Shown here piece by piece: positions 18,168-27,192 of a stretch of 64,000 nt of DNA. The stretch comes from Aquibacillus sediminis (lineage in GTDB: Bacteria; Bacillota; Bacilli; Bacillales; Amphibacillaceae). The stretch covers positions 62,001-126,000 of the forward strand of contig NZ_SZNM01000004.1 in assembly GCF_005870085.1 (NCBI RefSeq), given 5' to 3'. The position numbers and the translations under genes were made by a program. The notes beneath the pieces were generated by a model, which ran no database searches, was not told where the DNA came from, and saw only the letters and a program-made list of their open reading frames with translations. How positions within the stretch are numbered: position 1 is the first letter of the stretch; each line of letters begins with the position of its first letter.

Positions 18168-19595
18168 TTAAAATAGCAACAATGCACAAACAGTAGTGAT
18201 GACTAGACCGATAACGACAGGTATGAAACTTCTACGAACGAGGTCAAGGACGGAAATTTTAGCAAAACCAGCAATCGCAATAATTGGTGACCAAGCGACT
18301 AATGTACCGCCACCAACCCAAATGGCACCAATTTGCCCGATCGATGCAAGTGTAACAGGGTCTATACTAGTGGAATTTGCTAGGGCTTCTGATAACGAAC
18401 CGATCAAGGGTAAAGCAGAGAACCCTGAACCATCAAGCCCGGAAACCATGCCAAGTAGTAACACACCAAAAGCCGTAATAAAAGCATTGTTAGGGATAAA
18501 CGATTCACTTGCTTTCACTAAATCAAATAGAAATGCTGGGGTGTGATCAGGGTCAGTTCCAAAGATTTGTCCTGCTAATTCGCCACTACCAATGAAGAAG
18601 AAACTTGCAACCGGAATGACTAGCCCCATCACTTTAAAAGCAAACACAAATCCATTGACGATATGATCGCTGACTTCTTGCAGTGTTTTACGATAGTTTC
18701 GGAAGACCGAAATAATCATGATAAGAATTAACGCTGTTCCACCGACTAAAGAAGAGCCTGCTCCATCTTCTATCGACGGCACGAGATTTGAGAAGGTAGC
18801 AATGACCACATAAGCAACAATGGTCGCAAAAATGGTCGGTACAAGAATCGCAAAGATAGGGCTGAATTTACCTGTTCGTACATCTGTTTTCTCTGTATTT
18901 AATTTCATGTCATCGGAACCACTGTTTTCCCAGTCTGTTAAGTTTTTAGCTGCCGGTTGTTTAATTGATTTTCGTATTGTTAGATAAGCAATGACAAGGG
19001 AAATAGCACCTGCAATCAGTGATAATATTAACGTTTGCTCACCAATTGCACTAGCTGTTAACACGCTGCTACTAGATGCTGTTAACTCTGGTGCAACCTT
19101 TAAAATGAAGTCTGACGATAGTGCCATCCCATGCCCTGCAAGTGAGATTGCCAAAGCTGTTCCAATTGGCGGTAAACCCGCCCGAATCGCAACAGGAATG
19201 AGCAGTGCACCAATAAGTGGAACAGCAGGTGCTGGCCAAAAGAATAGCGATAAAAAGTAGGTAATAACAACAAGAACCCAAAAGGCAATATGTCCATTTT
19301 TCATTACTTTTTGAAAGGGCATCACCATTAATTCGTCCGCGCCAATCGATTTAATTGAACGTAATAGTGAAGTCATAATCGCAATAATTAAAAAGATATT
19401 AAAAAGCTCCGTTGCAGCAGTTAAATTTGCGTTAAACATAACCTGAATGCCTGCGATAAATGAATCAGTAAATGCCCATCCAACAAAAAAGCTCATGACT
19501 AATGCTGGTACGACAACATTTTGTCTGAATAGCATCGTTAAAATAATCAGGATCGTTCCTGTAAGATACAACCAATGTGCTAAGCCTAGTTCCAT
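18168..19595 (-). CDS. Large integral membrane permease (ion-transporter-superfamily type)
   Basis: 475 residues with about 12 hydrophobic segments, two symmetrical halves and a hydrophilic central loop (NLTDWENSGSDDMKLNTEKT). Gly/Ser-rich turns such as SLAGHGMALSSDF in the first half and GMVSGLDGSGFSALPL in the second resemble the re-entrant motifs of the IT/DctM/CitMHS group of organic-acid transporters. The substrate is unknown. dsdA lies downstream, and D-serine transporters commonly pair with dsdA, so import of D-serine or a related acid is possible, but a terminator separates the genes. ATG 19595 has AAGGAG 9 nt upstream. Confidence 0.7.
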   Translation of the reverse strand: MELGLAHWLYLTGTILIILTMLFRQNVVVPALVMSFFVGWAFTDSFIAGIQVMFNANLTAATELFNIFLIIAIMTSLLRSIKSIGADELMVMPFQKVMKNGHIAFWVLVVITYFLSLFFWPAPAVPLIGALLIPVAIRAGLPPIGTALAISLAGHGMALSSDFILKVAPELTASSSSVLTASAIGEQTLILSLIAGAISLVIAYLTIRKSIKQPAAKNLTDWENSGSDDMKLNTEKTDVRTGKFSPIFAILVPTIFATIVAYVVIATFSNLVPSIEDGAGSSLVGGTALILIMIISVFRNYRKTLQEVSDHIVNGFVFAFKVMGLVIPVASFFFIGSGELAGQIFGTDPDHTPAFLFDLVKASESFIPNNAFITAFGVLLLGMVSGLDGSGFSALPLIGSLSEALANSTSIDPVTLASIGQIGAIWVGGGTLVAWSPIIAIAGFAKISVLDLVRRSFIPVVIGLVITTVCALLLF

Positions 19596-19844
19596 CTCTT
19601 CATTCTCCTTTTTTAAGAGAGTGTGGAATTCAATTGCTATTGTATGTCGAATGATAGGCTGGTGTGTAAGAGGGGTAATAAAATGATTGCGAACTTAGCG
19701 GATGTAGTAACTGGCAATTAACAACTGACAAAATCCAGTGTCGGAATAGTCATAAAATCGCCTTTTTTGAAGGGGGTAAACAATTGGCGATCTACTGCGC
19801 TTTTTTTATCAGTGTCATGAGTTGTTCAAAAACAAAAGAAATAA

Positions 19845-19860
19845 AGTGATTTGAATCACT
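19845..19860 (+). promoter_or_regulatory. Fnr-type box upstream of nirK
   Basis: AGTGATTTGAATCACT is a near-perfect dyad matching the Fnr/CRP consensus TGTGA-N6-TCACA except for the outermost base of each half. Its centre is at -41.5 relative to the start predicted from the TATGAT element at 19882-19887, the classical class II activator position. Confidence 0.65.
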
Positions 19861-19862
19861 AT

Positions 19863-19876
19863 TGTAAACGCTTACC
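19863..19876. promoter_or_regulatory. cre (CcpA-binding) site
   Basis: TGTAAACGCTTACC matches the cre consensus TGWAANCGNTNWCA at 13 of 14 positions. It lies between the Fnr-type box and the -10 element, where CcpA binding would block the promoter. Confidence 0.65.
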
Positions 19877-19881
19877 CAAAA

Positions 19882-19887
19882 TATGAT
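19882..19887 (+). promoter_or_regulatory. -10 element of the nirK promoter
   Basis: TATGAT, 58 bp before the nirK start codon, with no good -35 hexamer upstream. That is expected for an Fnr-activated class II promoter. Confidence 0.5.
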
Positions 19888-19944
19888 AACAGTGAAACAA
19901 CCTGATTTAAAATATGTTCGCAAAAAAAGGATGAGGTGAATGTT

Positions 19945-20979
19945 ATGAAGAGGACAAAATATGTGTTTTTAAAAGTTATGTTAGTTGTAATGGTGACACT
20001 GATTTTATCTGCTTGTAATAATGAAAAGAATCAACCAAACGAAACAGAAACCTCCACTCCAAAGAATACAGTTCATGCAGAGGAAAATGAAGTGATTGAG
20101 GCCCACCAGGGATTAAACCAAGAACCTATCCCAATTCAAATCGAACGTGACGGTAATGACGTCTATGTAGAAATGACTTCGCAAATCACTGATATAGAGG
20201 TGGAAGAGGGGCAAATGTATAAAGCTTGGACGTTTAATGGAGAAGCACCTGGACCGCTTGTTGTTGTGGATCAAGGAGATACGATACATTTTACATTAAA
20301 GAATATCGACCCTGCGATTCCCCATAGTATGGATTTTCATGCAGTCCATGCAGCCCCAGACAAAAAATTTGCTGATGTGATGCCAGATGAAGAGGAGACA
20401 TTTGTTTATGAAGCAGCTTCACCAGGTGTTTTCATGTATCACTGTGGAACTTCTTCTGTTTTAGCTCATATCGCCAATGGAATGCATGGAACGATTATTG
20501 TAAGACCAACCGATGGTTATCCTACAGATGATGAAATCGATAAGGAACATGTGTTGATCCAAAATGAATGGTATAAATATAATGATTTAGACGATATGAC
20601 AAACGGTGAACCTTCGCAGGTTGTCTTTTCAACGAAAGCTATGGAAGAAGGACAGCTTAATACGAACGGAGTCGTAGGTGCGATTAAAGAAAAGCCACTT
20701 GAAGCAAATGTTGGTGACAAAGTGAGGCTTTATGTGAATAATGTAGGACCAAATGAAATTAGTTCATTTCATGTGGTTGGAACTATTTTTGATGATGTAT
20801 ATATCGATGGGAATCCTGCGAATCGCATGAAAGGTCTCCAAACAGTCATCTTACCAGCAAGTGGGGGAGCGGTTGTAGAATTTACTGTGAAGGAAGAGGG
20901 TATGTACAAAATGGTTACTCATCAGTTTAACCATGTAGAAAAGGGAGCTGCTGCTTTGCTAAACGTTACAGAAAATTAG
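19945..20979 (+). CDS. nirK: Copper-containing nitrite reductase, lipoprotein form
   Basis: 344 residues, two cupredoxin domains. A lipobox LSAC (Cys24) anchors it to the outer membrane face, as expected for a Gram-positive NirK. All key residues of NirK can be placed: type 1 copper ligands His127, Cys167, His175 and Met180 (YHCG...HIANGM); type 2 ligands His132, His166 and His326; catalytic Asp130 (in HSMDFH) and His276 (SSFHVVG). The enzyme reduces nitrite to nitric oxide in denitrification. ATG 19945 has GAGGTG upstream; GTG 19936 overlaps that site. The promoter carries Fnr and cre sites. No NO reductase gene lies in the window. Confidence 0.88.
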   Translation: MKRTKYVFLKVMLVVMVTLILSACNNEKNQPNETETSTPKNTVHAEENEVIEAHQGLNQEPIPIQIERDGNDVYVEMTSQITDIEVEEGQMYKAWTFNGEAPGPLVVVDQGDTIHFTLKNIDPAIPHSMDFHAVHAAPDKKFADVMPDEEETFVYEAASPGVFMYHCGTSSVLAHIANGMHGTIIVRPTDGYPTDDEIDKEHVLIQNEWYKYNDLDDMTNGEPSQVVFSTKAMEEGQLNTNGVVGAIKEKPLEANVGDKVRLYVNNVGPNEISSFHVVGTIFDDVYIDGNPANRMKGLQTVILPASGGAVVEFTVKEEGMYKMVTHQFNHVEKGAAALLNVTEN

Positions 20980-20986
20980 TGAAGGA

Positions 20987-21008
20987 GGGGACAGATTTAT
21001 CTGTCCCC
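20987..21008. terminator. Inverted repeat between convergent genes
   Basis: GGGGACAGAT-TT-ATCTGTCCCC, a perfect 10-bp stem between nirK and the convergent symporter gene. No T run follows, so termination is likely but not certain. Confidence 0.5.
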
Positions 21009-21017
21009 AATCCAATT

Positions 21018-22514
21018 CTATGATACGTTACGTTTTGACTTGCTTTTCTTTAAGGTATTCATTTCTGTCTTAAGATAGTTTAAAAATTCATTTGCTTTTT
21101 GTTTAGGAGCTGTCGTAGCAAAACTAACACTGACAAATAGAAGTGATGCTAGGAGGATTCCCCAAATTCCTGATCCAAGTCCTAAAGGAGTCGTTTGGGT
21201 GAATTCTAATAAGATAACCATTACCCCACTGATGCTCACGCTCGCCCACACAGCTGGTGCGGTTCCTCGTCGCCAGAAAAATGCCCCAATAATGGACGGA
21301 ACAACGACAATCAATCCCGCCGAAGCAGATACAGATAAAACTGCAATTAAATCTAACTCTAATTGTGCAAACAGATAAGAAAGAACGGCAATGATTGGAA
21401 TGATCACTTTACCTACAGTTAATTGTTTTCGATCGTTTGAACCTTTTTTAATGTTTCCATATACATCTCGTGCAAATAGAGATGATAATGTTAGTAAAAT
21501 CGAATCGATCGTGGAGATTGCAGCTGCCATAATCCCCACCATGACAATCGCACCTAAAATAGGTGGGACTAGTTCAGATGACAATAATTTCGGTGTAGCA
21601 AGGTCTGCGTTTTCAAGTCCTGGAAACATAATAGATGCTGAAAATCCCCATACAACTGAAACAACGGTATAAATAAAACCAAAAATTAAGAATCCCATTA
21701 ACATTTGTCTTAGACTCTTCAATGATGCAGGCATAAACAAGCGTTGACTAACTTGTGGATTCGAAATACTAAAGAAAAACCAAGGGATCGTTAAGCTTAG
21801 AAAGGAAGTAAAGCTAAAGAACCCATTTCCTGGTACGGTTAATGATTCGGGTTGGTTCGTCTCTAAAGCCCCAAAAAAGCCTCCAAGTCCTCCTAATCCA
21901 CGGATGATAAGAATGACAACTACTGTTGAGGTTAGTACCATCATCAAGGATTGTAGAGAATCTGTCCATGCAACAGAGCGCATTCCTGCAATATAGGAGA
22001 ATACGATCGCAAGCACGGTTGCAATGATCACCCCAGTTGTAAACGGGATTGCATCATTCGTAACTCCTTGTAATAGATACCCAACCCCAGCAAGTTGAAC
22101 AGCACTGTACGGTATCAAGAACACGCAACTAGAAATCGATACAACAATTGCAACTGCTTTGCTGTTATATCGATCCCCCAACATTTCAGATGGCGTGACA
22201 TAGCCGTATTTTTTTCCAACTAACCAAAATCGTGGTCCAAACAAAGCGACTAAGGATACACCCATAAAATAAATAATTTCAAAACCAAATGCACCGACAC
22301 CGCCATTATAAGTTAAACCGGCTAAGCCAACTAACATAAAAGCACTATATGTAGTGGCACTATAGCTCAGTGCTGATACAAATCCATTTAATTTTCGATC
22401 TCCAAGAAAATAACTAGCCATATTTGTCTGTTTTCCACTTCTTGATAGATAGGCAATCACTAATGCGATTACGATATATATACTAATAATTGTCCAAACC
22501 ATGGTTGTGCTCAC
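21018..22514 (-). CDS. Sodium:solute symporter (SSS family)
   Basis: 498 residues with about 13 hydrophobic segments. SSS-family marks are visible: ASYFLGDRKLNGFVSALSYS at the start of the core, GYVTPSEMLGDRY, and the conserved GMRSVAWTDSLQSLMMV. The family couples Na+ entry to uptake of pantothenate, proline, monocarboxylates or similar; the substrate cannot be fixed, although the small upstream partner recalls PanF/YhdT-like or acetate-permease arrangements. Its start overlaps the end of the small gene by 4 bp (ATGA), showing translational coupling. Confidence 0.85.
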   Translation of the reverse strand: MSTTMVWTIISIYIVIALVIAYLSRSGKQTNMASYFLGDRKLNGFVSALSYSATTYSAFMLVGLAGLTYNGGVGAFGFEIIYFMGVSLVALFGPRFWLVGKKYGYVTPSEMLGDRYNSKAVAIVVSISSCVFLIPYSAVQLAGVGYLLQGVTNDAIPFTTGVIIATVLAIVFSYIAGMRSVAWTDSLQSLMMVLTSTVVVILIIRGLGGLGGFFGALETNQPESLTVPGNGFFSFTSFLSLTIPWFFFSISNPQVSQRLFMPASLKSLRQMLMGFLIFGFIYTVVSVVWGFSASIMFPGLENADLATPKLLSSELVPPILGAIVMVGIMAAAISTIDSILLTLSSLFARDVYGNIKKGSNDRKQLTVGKVIIPIIAVLSYLFAQLELDLIAVLSVSASAGLIVVVPSIIGAFFWRRGTAPAVWASVSISGVMVILLEFTQTTPLGLGSGIWGILLASLLFVSVSFATTAPKQKANEFLNYLKTEMNTLKKSKSKRNVS

Positions 22515-22699
22515 TCGTTATCCCCCCAATCCCTCGTTAATAAATAATTAATTATTATAATGACAATTGCTGCTATTGACCAAAACAAGAAACTCCCGTA
22601 CCATGACGCAACATGCGAAAGCATCATATAAGGGATGATATAGCTTAGTAAAACAATAATAAGAAGAACTATTCCTAATTTTTTTTCATGTGATGTCAA
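22511..22699 (-). CDS. Small membrane partner of the SSS symporter
   Basis: About 62 residues with two hydrophobic helices (KKLGIVLLIIVLLSYIIPYM and FLFWSIAAIVIIIINYLL) and a short charged tail. Small two-helix proteins of the YhdT/DUF3311/DUF485 sort often precede sodium symporter genes and are thought to assist them. TTG 22699 is chosen because AGGAGG lies 7 nt upstream; GTG 22708 would overlap that site. Its stop overlaps the symporter start (ATGA). Confidence 0.7.
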   Translation of the reverse strand: MTSHEKKLGIVLLIIVLLSYIIPYMMLSHVASWYGSFLFWSIAAIVIIIINYLLTRDWGDNE

Positions 22700-22976
22700 A
22701 TGAATCACCTCCTAATATAGGTTTTGTCAAGAAACAATCAGTATGCAGTTTGTTTAGATTACACCGATTTTAAGTAAATTACTTCCATCCCTATTATACA
22801 CAAGAATTAACAACTGTAAAGACAGGTGATTTCACATTTTGAAAAGGATTCCTTAACAAAGAAAAACATATAGTTTTTCAAAAGGAGACTTTTCAACTGT
22901 ACCTGCATTGCTAGGCATATTTTCTGTCTATGTACGTATGTTTATATAGATGTGGATTAAATGAGGAGGGGTTTTT

Positions 22977-23444
22977 GTGCCAAGTGGAACACATACAGTT
23001 GAACTAGAACTTCCAAACCGTACGATATGGAATTTTGTTGCTGATATGGATCGCTGGGCTCCATTAGTACCAGGGTATATTGAGCATGAAATTATTACCG
23101 ATAGACAGTCAACATGGAAGTTTAAAGGGGATGTTGGCAAATTCCAAAAAACGATCCACCTAAAAATTGATATCACCAAGTGGCAAGAACCTAACAAGGT
23201 GACATTTGATTTGACAGGATTAAACGAAAAGGTGTTTGGTAATGGTTATTTTGAAGCTGTAGCTGTATCTGATCATAAAACAAAAATGACTGGATACCTT
23301 GACATTACAGCTTCTGGCCTAATCAAACCGATGGCAAATCCCATCCTTAAAAAGCTCGTCCCAGAAAATGTCCAACAATTAACCGAAGCAGTTGCAGACA
23401 CAGTAACGGAAATAAATTCAGTGTTTAAAGTGAAAGCAAAATAA
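22977..23444 (+). CDS. SRPBCC/CoxG-like protein
   Basis: 155 residues of the START/SRPBCC fold. The strand-helix pattern (TVELELPNRTIWNFVADMDR) and PGYIEHEII followed by a long C-terminal helix (VPENVQQLTEAVADTVTEIN) resemble CoxG, the carbon monoxide dehydrogenase accessory subunit, which binds lipids or hydrophobic ligands. No other cox genes are near, so the role is unknown. GTG 22977 has GAGGAGGGG upstream. A perfectly palindromic terminator follows. Confidence 0.75.
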   Translation: MPSGTHTVELELPNRTIWNFVADMDRWAPLVPGYIEHEIITDRQSTWKFKGDVGKFQKTIHLKIDITKWQEPNKVTFDLTGLNEKVFGNGYFEAVAVSDHKTKMTGYLDITASGLIKPMANPILKKLVPENVQQLTEAVADTVTEINSVFKVKAK

Positions 23445-23452
23445 ATACTTAA

Positions 23453-23486
23453 AAAATCAGACATACGGTACCGTATGTCTGATTTT
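23453..23486 (+). terminator. Palindromic terminator
   Basis: The arms AATCAGACATACGG / CCGTATGTCTGATT join through a 2-bp TA centre, making one continuous palindrome with A and T tracts on its outer sides. Confidence 0.8.
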
Positions 23487-23612
23487 CTTTTGTCCGCCTT
23501 AGAAGTTAGTAAGCTCTCCGTTGATGGAAGTTTTCACTTAATATTGAATAAATAAAGATAGCGCTGTATAGTTGAATTATCATAGTCTCGAATAAAATAA
23601 GGAGTGTAGTGG

Positions 23613-24560
23613 ATGAGTCAATTATTGGATTTAGGAAAAAATATACAGTTAATTGATGTGATGGATTTACGGTTACCTAAGCGAACAGGTTCTTATATTT
23701 TGCCAGAACAAGAAGTAACGATTATTGAAACAAGTGCAAGCCCATCCATTCCATATTTATTAAAAGGTTTAGAGCAATTACATATAAATCCAGAACAGGT
23801 GGCATACATCATTGTGACACACATTCATTTAGATCATGCTGGAGGTGTTGGACTTTTACTAGAAAAGTGTCCAAATGCTAAGGTGATTGTTCATCCAAGA
23901 GGCAAACGTCATTTGGCTGATCCTACTAAATTGATCCAAGGGGCAAAAGCAGTGTATGGGGATACGTTTGGTACTTTATTTGATCCGATTATACCGGTGC
24001 CAGAAGAACGGTTGCTAGAAAAGGCTGATGGAGAAACATTAAAAATAGGAGAAAATCGTACCTTAACCTTTTATGACACACCAGGGCATGCCAAGCATCA
24101 TTTTTCCATTCATGATTCTTATAGTAATGGTATTTTCACTGGAGATACGATTGGGGTGTTGTATCCACAAATAAAGGCAATCGAATTTGTGCTTCCATCA
24201 ACATCACCAAATCAATTTGACCCAGAGGCAATGTTGGCGTCGTTAGAACGGATCGAACAGATGAATGTCGATCATATCTATTTTGGACATTTCGGTAAAT
24301 CCGATCACCCAAGTGCTGTTTATCAGCAAATAAAGGATTGGTTACCTAAATTTGTAGCAGTAGGGGAACAGGTAATCAAAGAAAACGAACAAGCAACGGC
24401 AAATGAACTAACTGTTGCAGTGACAGAAGGTTTGTTAGAAAGCATTCGTGAATTTTTAGAAAAACAAGGGGTTCATGCAAATGATGATGTCTATCAGTAT
24501 ATTAAACTAGATGCAAATATTTGTGCACAAGGAATAATAGATTATTTAATGAAAAAGTGA
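23613..24560 (+). CDS. MBL-fold metallo-hydrolase
   Basis: 315 residues. The zinc motif THIHLDHAGG near residue 71, the second His in DTPGHAKHHFS near 156, an Asp in GIFTGDTIG near 178 and FGHFGKSDHP near 228 place it in the metallo-beta-lactamase-fold hydrolases with an extra C-terminal helical part of about 80 residues. The substrate is unknown; similar Bacillus proteins are annotated only as MBL hydrolases. ATG 23613 has AAGGAGTG upstream. It ends near a bidirectional terminator shared with the convergent amidase gene. Confidence 0.85.
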   Translation: MSQLLDLGKNIQLIDVMDLRLPKRTGSYILPEQEVTIIETSASPSIPYLLKGLEQLHINPEQVAYIIVTHIHLDHAGGVGLLLEKCPNAKVIVHPRGKRHLADPTKLIQGAKAVYGDTFGTLFDPIIPVPEERLLEKADGETLKIGENRTLTFYDTPGHAKHHFSIHDSYSNGIFTGDTIGVLYPQIKAIEFVLPSTSPNQFDPEAMLASLERIEQMNVDHIYFGHFGKSDHPSAVYQQIKDWLPKFVAVGEQVIKENEQATANELTVAVTEGLLESIREFLEKQGVHANDDVYQYIKLDANICAQGIIDYLMKK

Positions 24561-24618
24561 TGAAGACTTAAGGGATATTCAATAAAGTAATCGTTGACTT
24601 GTGTTTTTTAAACAAAAA

Positions 24619-24656
24619 TAGGATCAAGCCACTACATTATGAGTAGTCTTGATCCT
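24619..24656. terminator. Bidirectional terminator
   Basis: AGGATCAAG...ACTAC paired with GTAGT...CTTGATCCT, A-rich on the left and T-rich on the right, between convergent MBL hydrolase and amidase genes. Confidence 0.8.
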
Positions 24657-24667
24657 TTATAATTCGT

Positions 24668-25708
24668 TTAATTATCTAATTCCAGTTGAATATATCTCCG
24701 TGTATTTGGACCATATATACCATCATTTTCCAAGGCATAATACATAGATTGAAACCTTGTTACGGCATCTTCTGTTAATGGTCCATAACTTCCATCAATC
24801 ATTTGTGGATCAAAATTAATTTCTTTTAAAGCACGCTGCAATTGACTTACTTCAGGCCCTGTATCTCCACGTTGTAGAGTCGTATTCGGAAGGGGGAATT
24901 CATCTACACGACTACTACTATTAACGGCTTCTTTTAGTTTATCAAGTGTTTGTGGTCCTACAAGTCCATCAATAGTTAGGTTGTATGCCCGTTGGAATCG
25001 CATTACAGCACGCTCTGTTTCAGGACCAAAGCTTCCGTCAGCGCCATGAATTGGAAAATTGAAGCCAGCTTTAATGAAGTCTTGTTGGATTTCCTTAACA
25101 AATTGTCCAGTGTCACCTCGTTGAACAGGTAAATCTACAGAAGCTCCTTTAACAGCAGGTTCTGAAATATCTTCGTTTCCATTAAAATATCGTTCATAAG
25201 CAGTTTGGACGTCATCAATAAAATCATTCCAAGAAATTCCATGCCGATTTAGTGCATTTTGAGGATCGCTTCGACGGGAGGGGTCCAGTGTACTGTGTGC
25301 GACAATGTCCTCACTTGGATTTAAATCAAAACGATCAACTAGGTATGCGTGGTACCAAACATACCGTTTATATGATTCTTCAAAATCGATATTTCCACCG
25401 TAGCACAACTCCACACCAATCGCCGCATCGTTAGCATCTTCCCCGTATCGTTGGTTATCAGCATCAACATTGTAGCGAACATGCCATGCTTTTTCATTTA
25501 AAGGGATGATTTCTAAAACATGCCGATCATCAATAAAGGTGTGTGCTGATGCAGTCGGGTCAGTATTTTCAAAGTAGTTACGGTTGGCATAAGCCGTTGA
25601 ACCAGGATTGCCCGTATCGTGACTAACGATAAATTGTATATTTTGTATTTCCTGACCAGGTCGCGCATTACCAACTGTAATATAATCTTGAGTAATATCG
25701 TATTCCAT
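24668..25708 (-). CDS. N-acetylmuramoyl-L-alanine amidase with two peptidoglycan-binding domains
   Basis: 346 residues. Residues about 20-170 are an amidase_2 (T7 lysozyme-like) domain: IVSHDTGNPG, the zinc ligands (His in VSHDT, His in VAHSTLDP) and GVELCYGGN. Two PG_binding_1 repeats follow, each beginning QRGDTG and containing DGSFGPETERAV or DGSYGPLTEDAV. No signal peptide is visible, as in phage endolysins, B. subtilis XlyA and spore or lysis amidases that need a holin. A holin-like gene lies just upstream on the same strand. It would cleave the amide linking glycan to stem peptide. Confidence 0.88.
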   Translation of the reverse strand: MEYDITQDYITVGNARPGQEIQNIQFIVSHDTGNPGSTAYANRNYFENTDPTASAHTFIDDRHVLEIIPLNEKAWHVRYNVDADNQRYGEDANDAAIGVELCYGGNIDFEESYKRYVWYHAYLVDRFDLNPSEDIVAHSTLDPSRRSDPQNALNRHGISWNDFIDDVQTAYERYFNGNEDISEPAVKGASVDLPVQRGDTGQFVKEIQQDFIKAGFNFPIHGADGSFGPETERAVMRFQRAYNLTIDGLVGPQTLDKLKEAVNSSSRVDEFPLPNTTLQRGDTGPEVSQLQRALKEINFDPQMIDGSYGPLTEDAVTRFQSMYYALENDGIYGPNTRRYIQLELDN

Positions 25709-25909
25709 GCTTTCACCTCATTTGTTGTTTGTCACCCAGATTGAAGTAGGGATTAACACGGATGATGAAAAGCGAAAAAGGTAAACATAAAAAAAGATAA
25801 TGAATTGTATTTTACTGAATATAAATTAATTTTTAAAAACAATATAATCCGGATAAAATAGGAATAATATTTACCCTGAAAACTGAATCAAAACCACCTG
25901 TATGGTTGT

Positions 25910-26320
25910 TTATGATTTCCTAGCACTAATACGTTGTTCGGTGGTATTGTCAGTGTTTGTATTGGTCGTGTTTATTTGTTCATTTGCCCTAGTAGTATGT
26001 CGTTGATTCCTATTGGAAGCATCTGTAGTTTGATCATTTGTGTTGTTGTTGTTTGACGTATCAACTGCAGCTTCGACCGCTTTTCTTGGCTTTACTTGAC
26101 TGTACACACCACTTGCAGTTAATCCAATAATCAATGCGGTAAGAATATTATTCAATAAAAAATCTGGAAGGAATACTAGGATGAAAGCTACAAGAATGGC
26201 TAGTAATGATCGATAATTGGTTGGTAAATTAAAAGCGTTTCCTACAACAGTTACTAAGGCGGCAACAATAGCTGATACGGTTGCTAAGTTACCAGGATCT
26301 AATTGAGTCATATCAATCAT
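25910..26320 (-). CDS. Holin-like small membrane protein with Asn/Thr-rich tail
   Basis: 136 residues. Two or three hydrophobic segments (ATVSAIVAALVTVVGNAF, LLAILVAFILVFLPDFLL, ILTALIIGLTASGVYS) are followed by a basic patch (KPRKA) and an Asn/Thr/Gln-rich tail of about 55 residues. That order and the amidase gene 200 bp downstream fit a holin. ATG 26320 is preferred, since AAGGAG lies 7 nt upstream; ATG 26326 would be too close to it. The low-complexity tail is unusual. Function inferred from context. Confidence 0.55.
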   Translation of the reverse strand: MIDMTQLDPGNLATVSAIVAALVTVVGNAFNLPTNYRSLLAILVAFILVFLPDFLLNNILTALIIGLTASGVYSQVKPRKAVEAAVDTSNNNNTNDQTTDASNRNQRHTTRANEQINTTNTNTDNTTEQRISARKS

Positions 26321-26428
26321 GGTCATTCTCCTTTTTCAAGAGATGATTTAAGATATGCGTAAAATGTCGATTTAGTTTGAAGGGAATTCTTTACCCTAAC
26401 ACTATATAATGCAGAAGGTGGCGATCAT

Positions 26429-27085
26429 GTGAATGTTCGAATGGAATGGGAATATCGAACTAAAAAGGGGACGGGAACAACTTTTCGTTCTGATATCATG
26501 CAAGTGGAGCAGGCTTTACTTTTGGTAGAAGACATGGAAAAGACTGGCCGGATGAAACAAATAGTATTTATCGATGATCGCGATACAGTGTGGAGTATGA
26601 AAGAGTTAAAGGAATGGAAAAAGGGGATCGAAACAGAGCCGCACAACGTTACAGTATATTTTGATGGAGGGTTTGATCATCATACGAATACCTCTGGCCT
26701 AGGTTGCGCGATATACTTTGAGCAGAATCAACAATCATACCGAATTCGAAAAAATGCTTTAGTGGAAGAACTAAATACGAATAACGAAGCCGAATATGCT
26801 GCCTTTCATTTAGCCTTACAGGAGTTAGAATTGCTAGGTGTTCATCATTTGCCTGTAACATTTATAGGAGACTCACAAGTTGTGATTAATCAGTTGAAGG
26901 GGGAGTGGCCATGTATCGAGGTGGAGTTAAACAGGTGGGCCGATCGAATTGAAGCAAAAATGGATGAATTAGGCATTACACCAGATTATCAAGCCGTGTC
27001 ACGAAAAAAGAACCGAGAAGCGGATCAACTTGCCTCACAGGCTTTGAAGAAAATTGAAATATCAAGCACGATTGAATTGGATTAA
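26429..27085 (+). CDS. RNase HI-like (reverse-transcriptase-like domain) protein
   Basis: 218 residues. The first about 75 residues form a small domain resembling the extra N-terminal part of YpeP-like Bacillus proteins. Residues about 78-210 are RNase H fold with the acidic active-site set in place: VYFDGG, NTNNEAEYAA, IGDSQVVINQL and NREADQLAS. It may cleave RNA in RNA/DNA hybrids, though many such domains are uncharacterised. GTG 26429 has GAAGGTGG upstream. It is divergent from the holin-like gene and followed by a terminator. Confidence 0.82.
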   Translation: MNVRMEWEYRTKKGTGTTFRSDIMQVEQALLLVEDMEKTGRMKQIVFIDDRDTVWSMKELKEWKKGIETEPHNVTVYFDGGFDHHTNTSGLGCAIYFEQNQQSYRIRKNALVEELNTNNEAEYAAFHLALQELELLGVHHLPVTFIGDSQVVINQLKGEWPCIEVELNRWADRIEAKMDELGITPDYQAVSRKKNREADQLASQALKKIEISSTIELD

Positions 27086-27122
27086 TCGAATTGGATTTGG
27101 TATTTCTATTGACCTAAAGTGA

Positions 27123-27158
27123 AATCAACACTTGTAGCGGATAAGTGTTGATTTTTTT
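27123..27158 (+). terminator. Rho-independent terminator
   Basis: AATCAACACTT / AAGTGTTGATT stem then TTTTT, 38 bp past the RNase H-like gene. Confidence 0.88.
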
Positions 27159-27192
27159 AACATAAGAAAGCATGAATTATTGTTTATCCACA

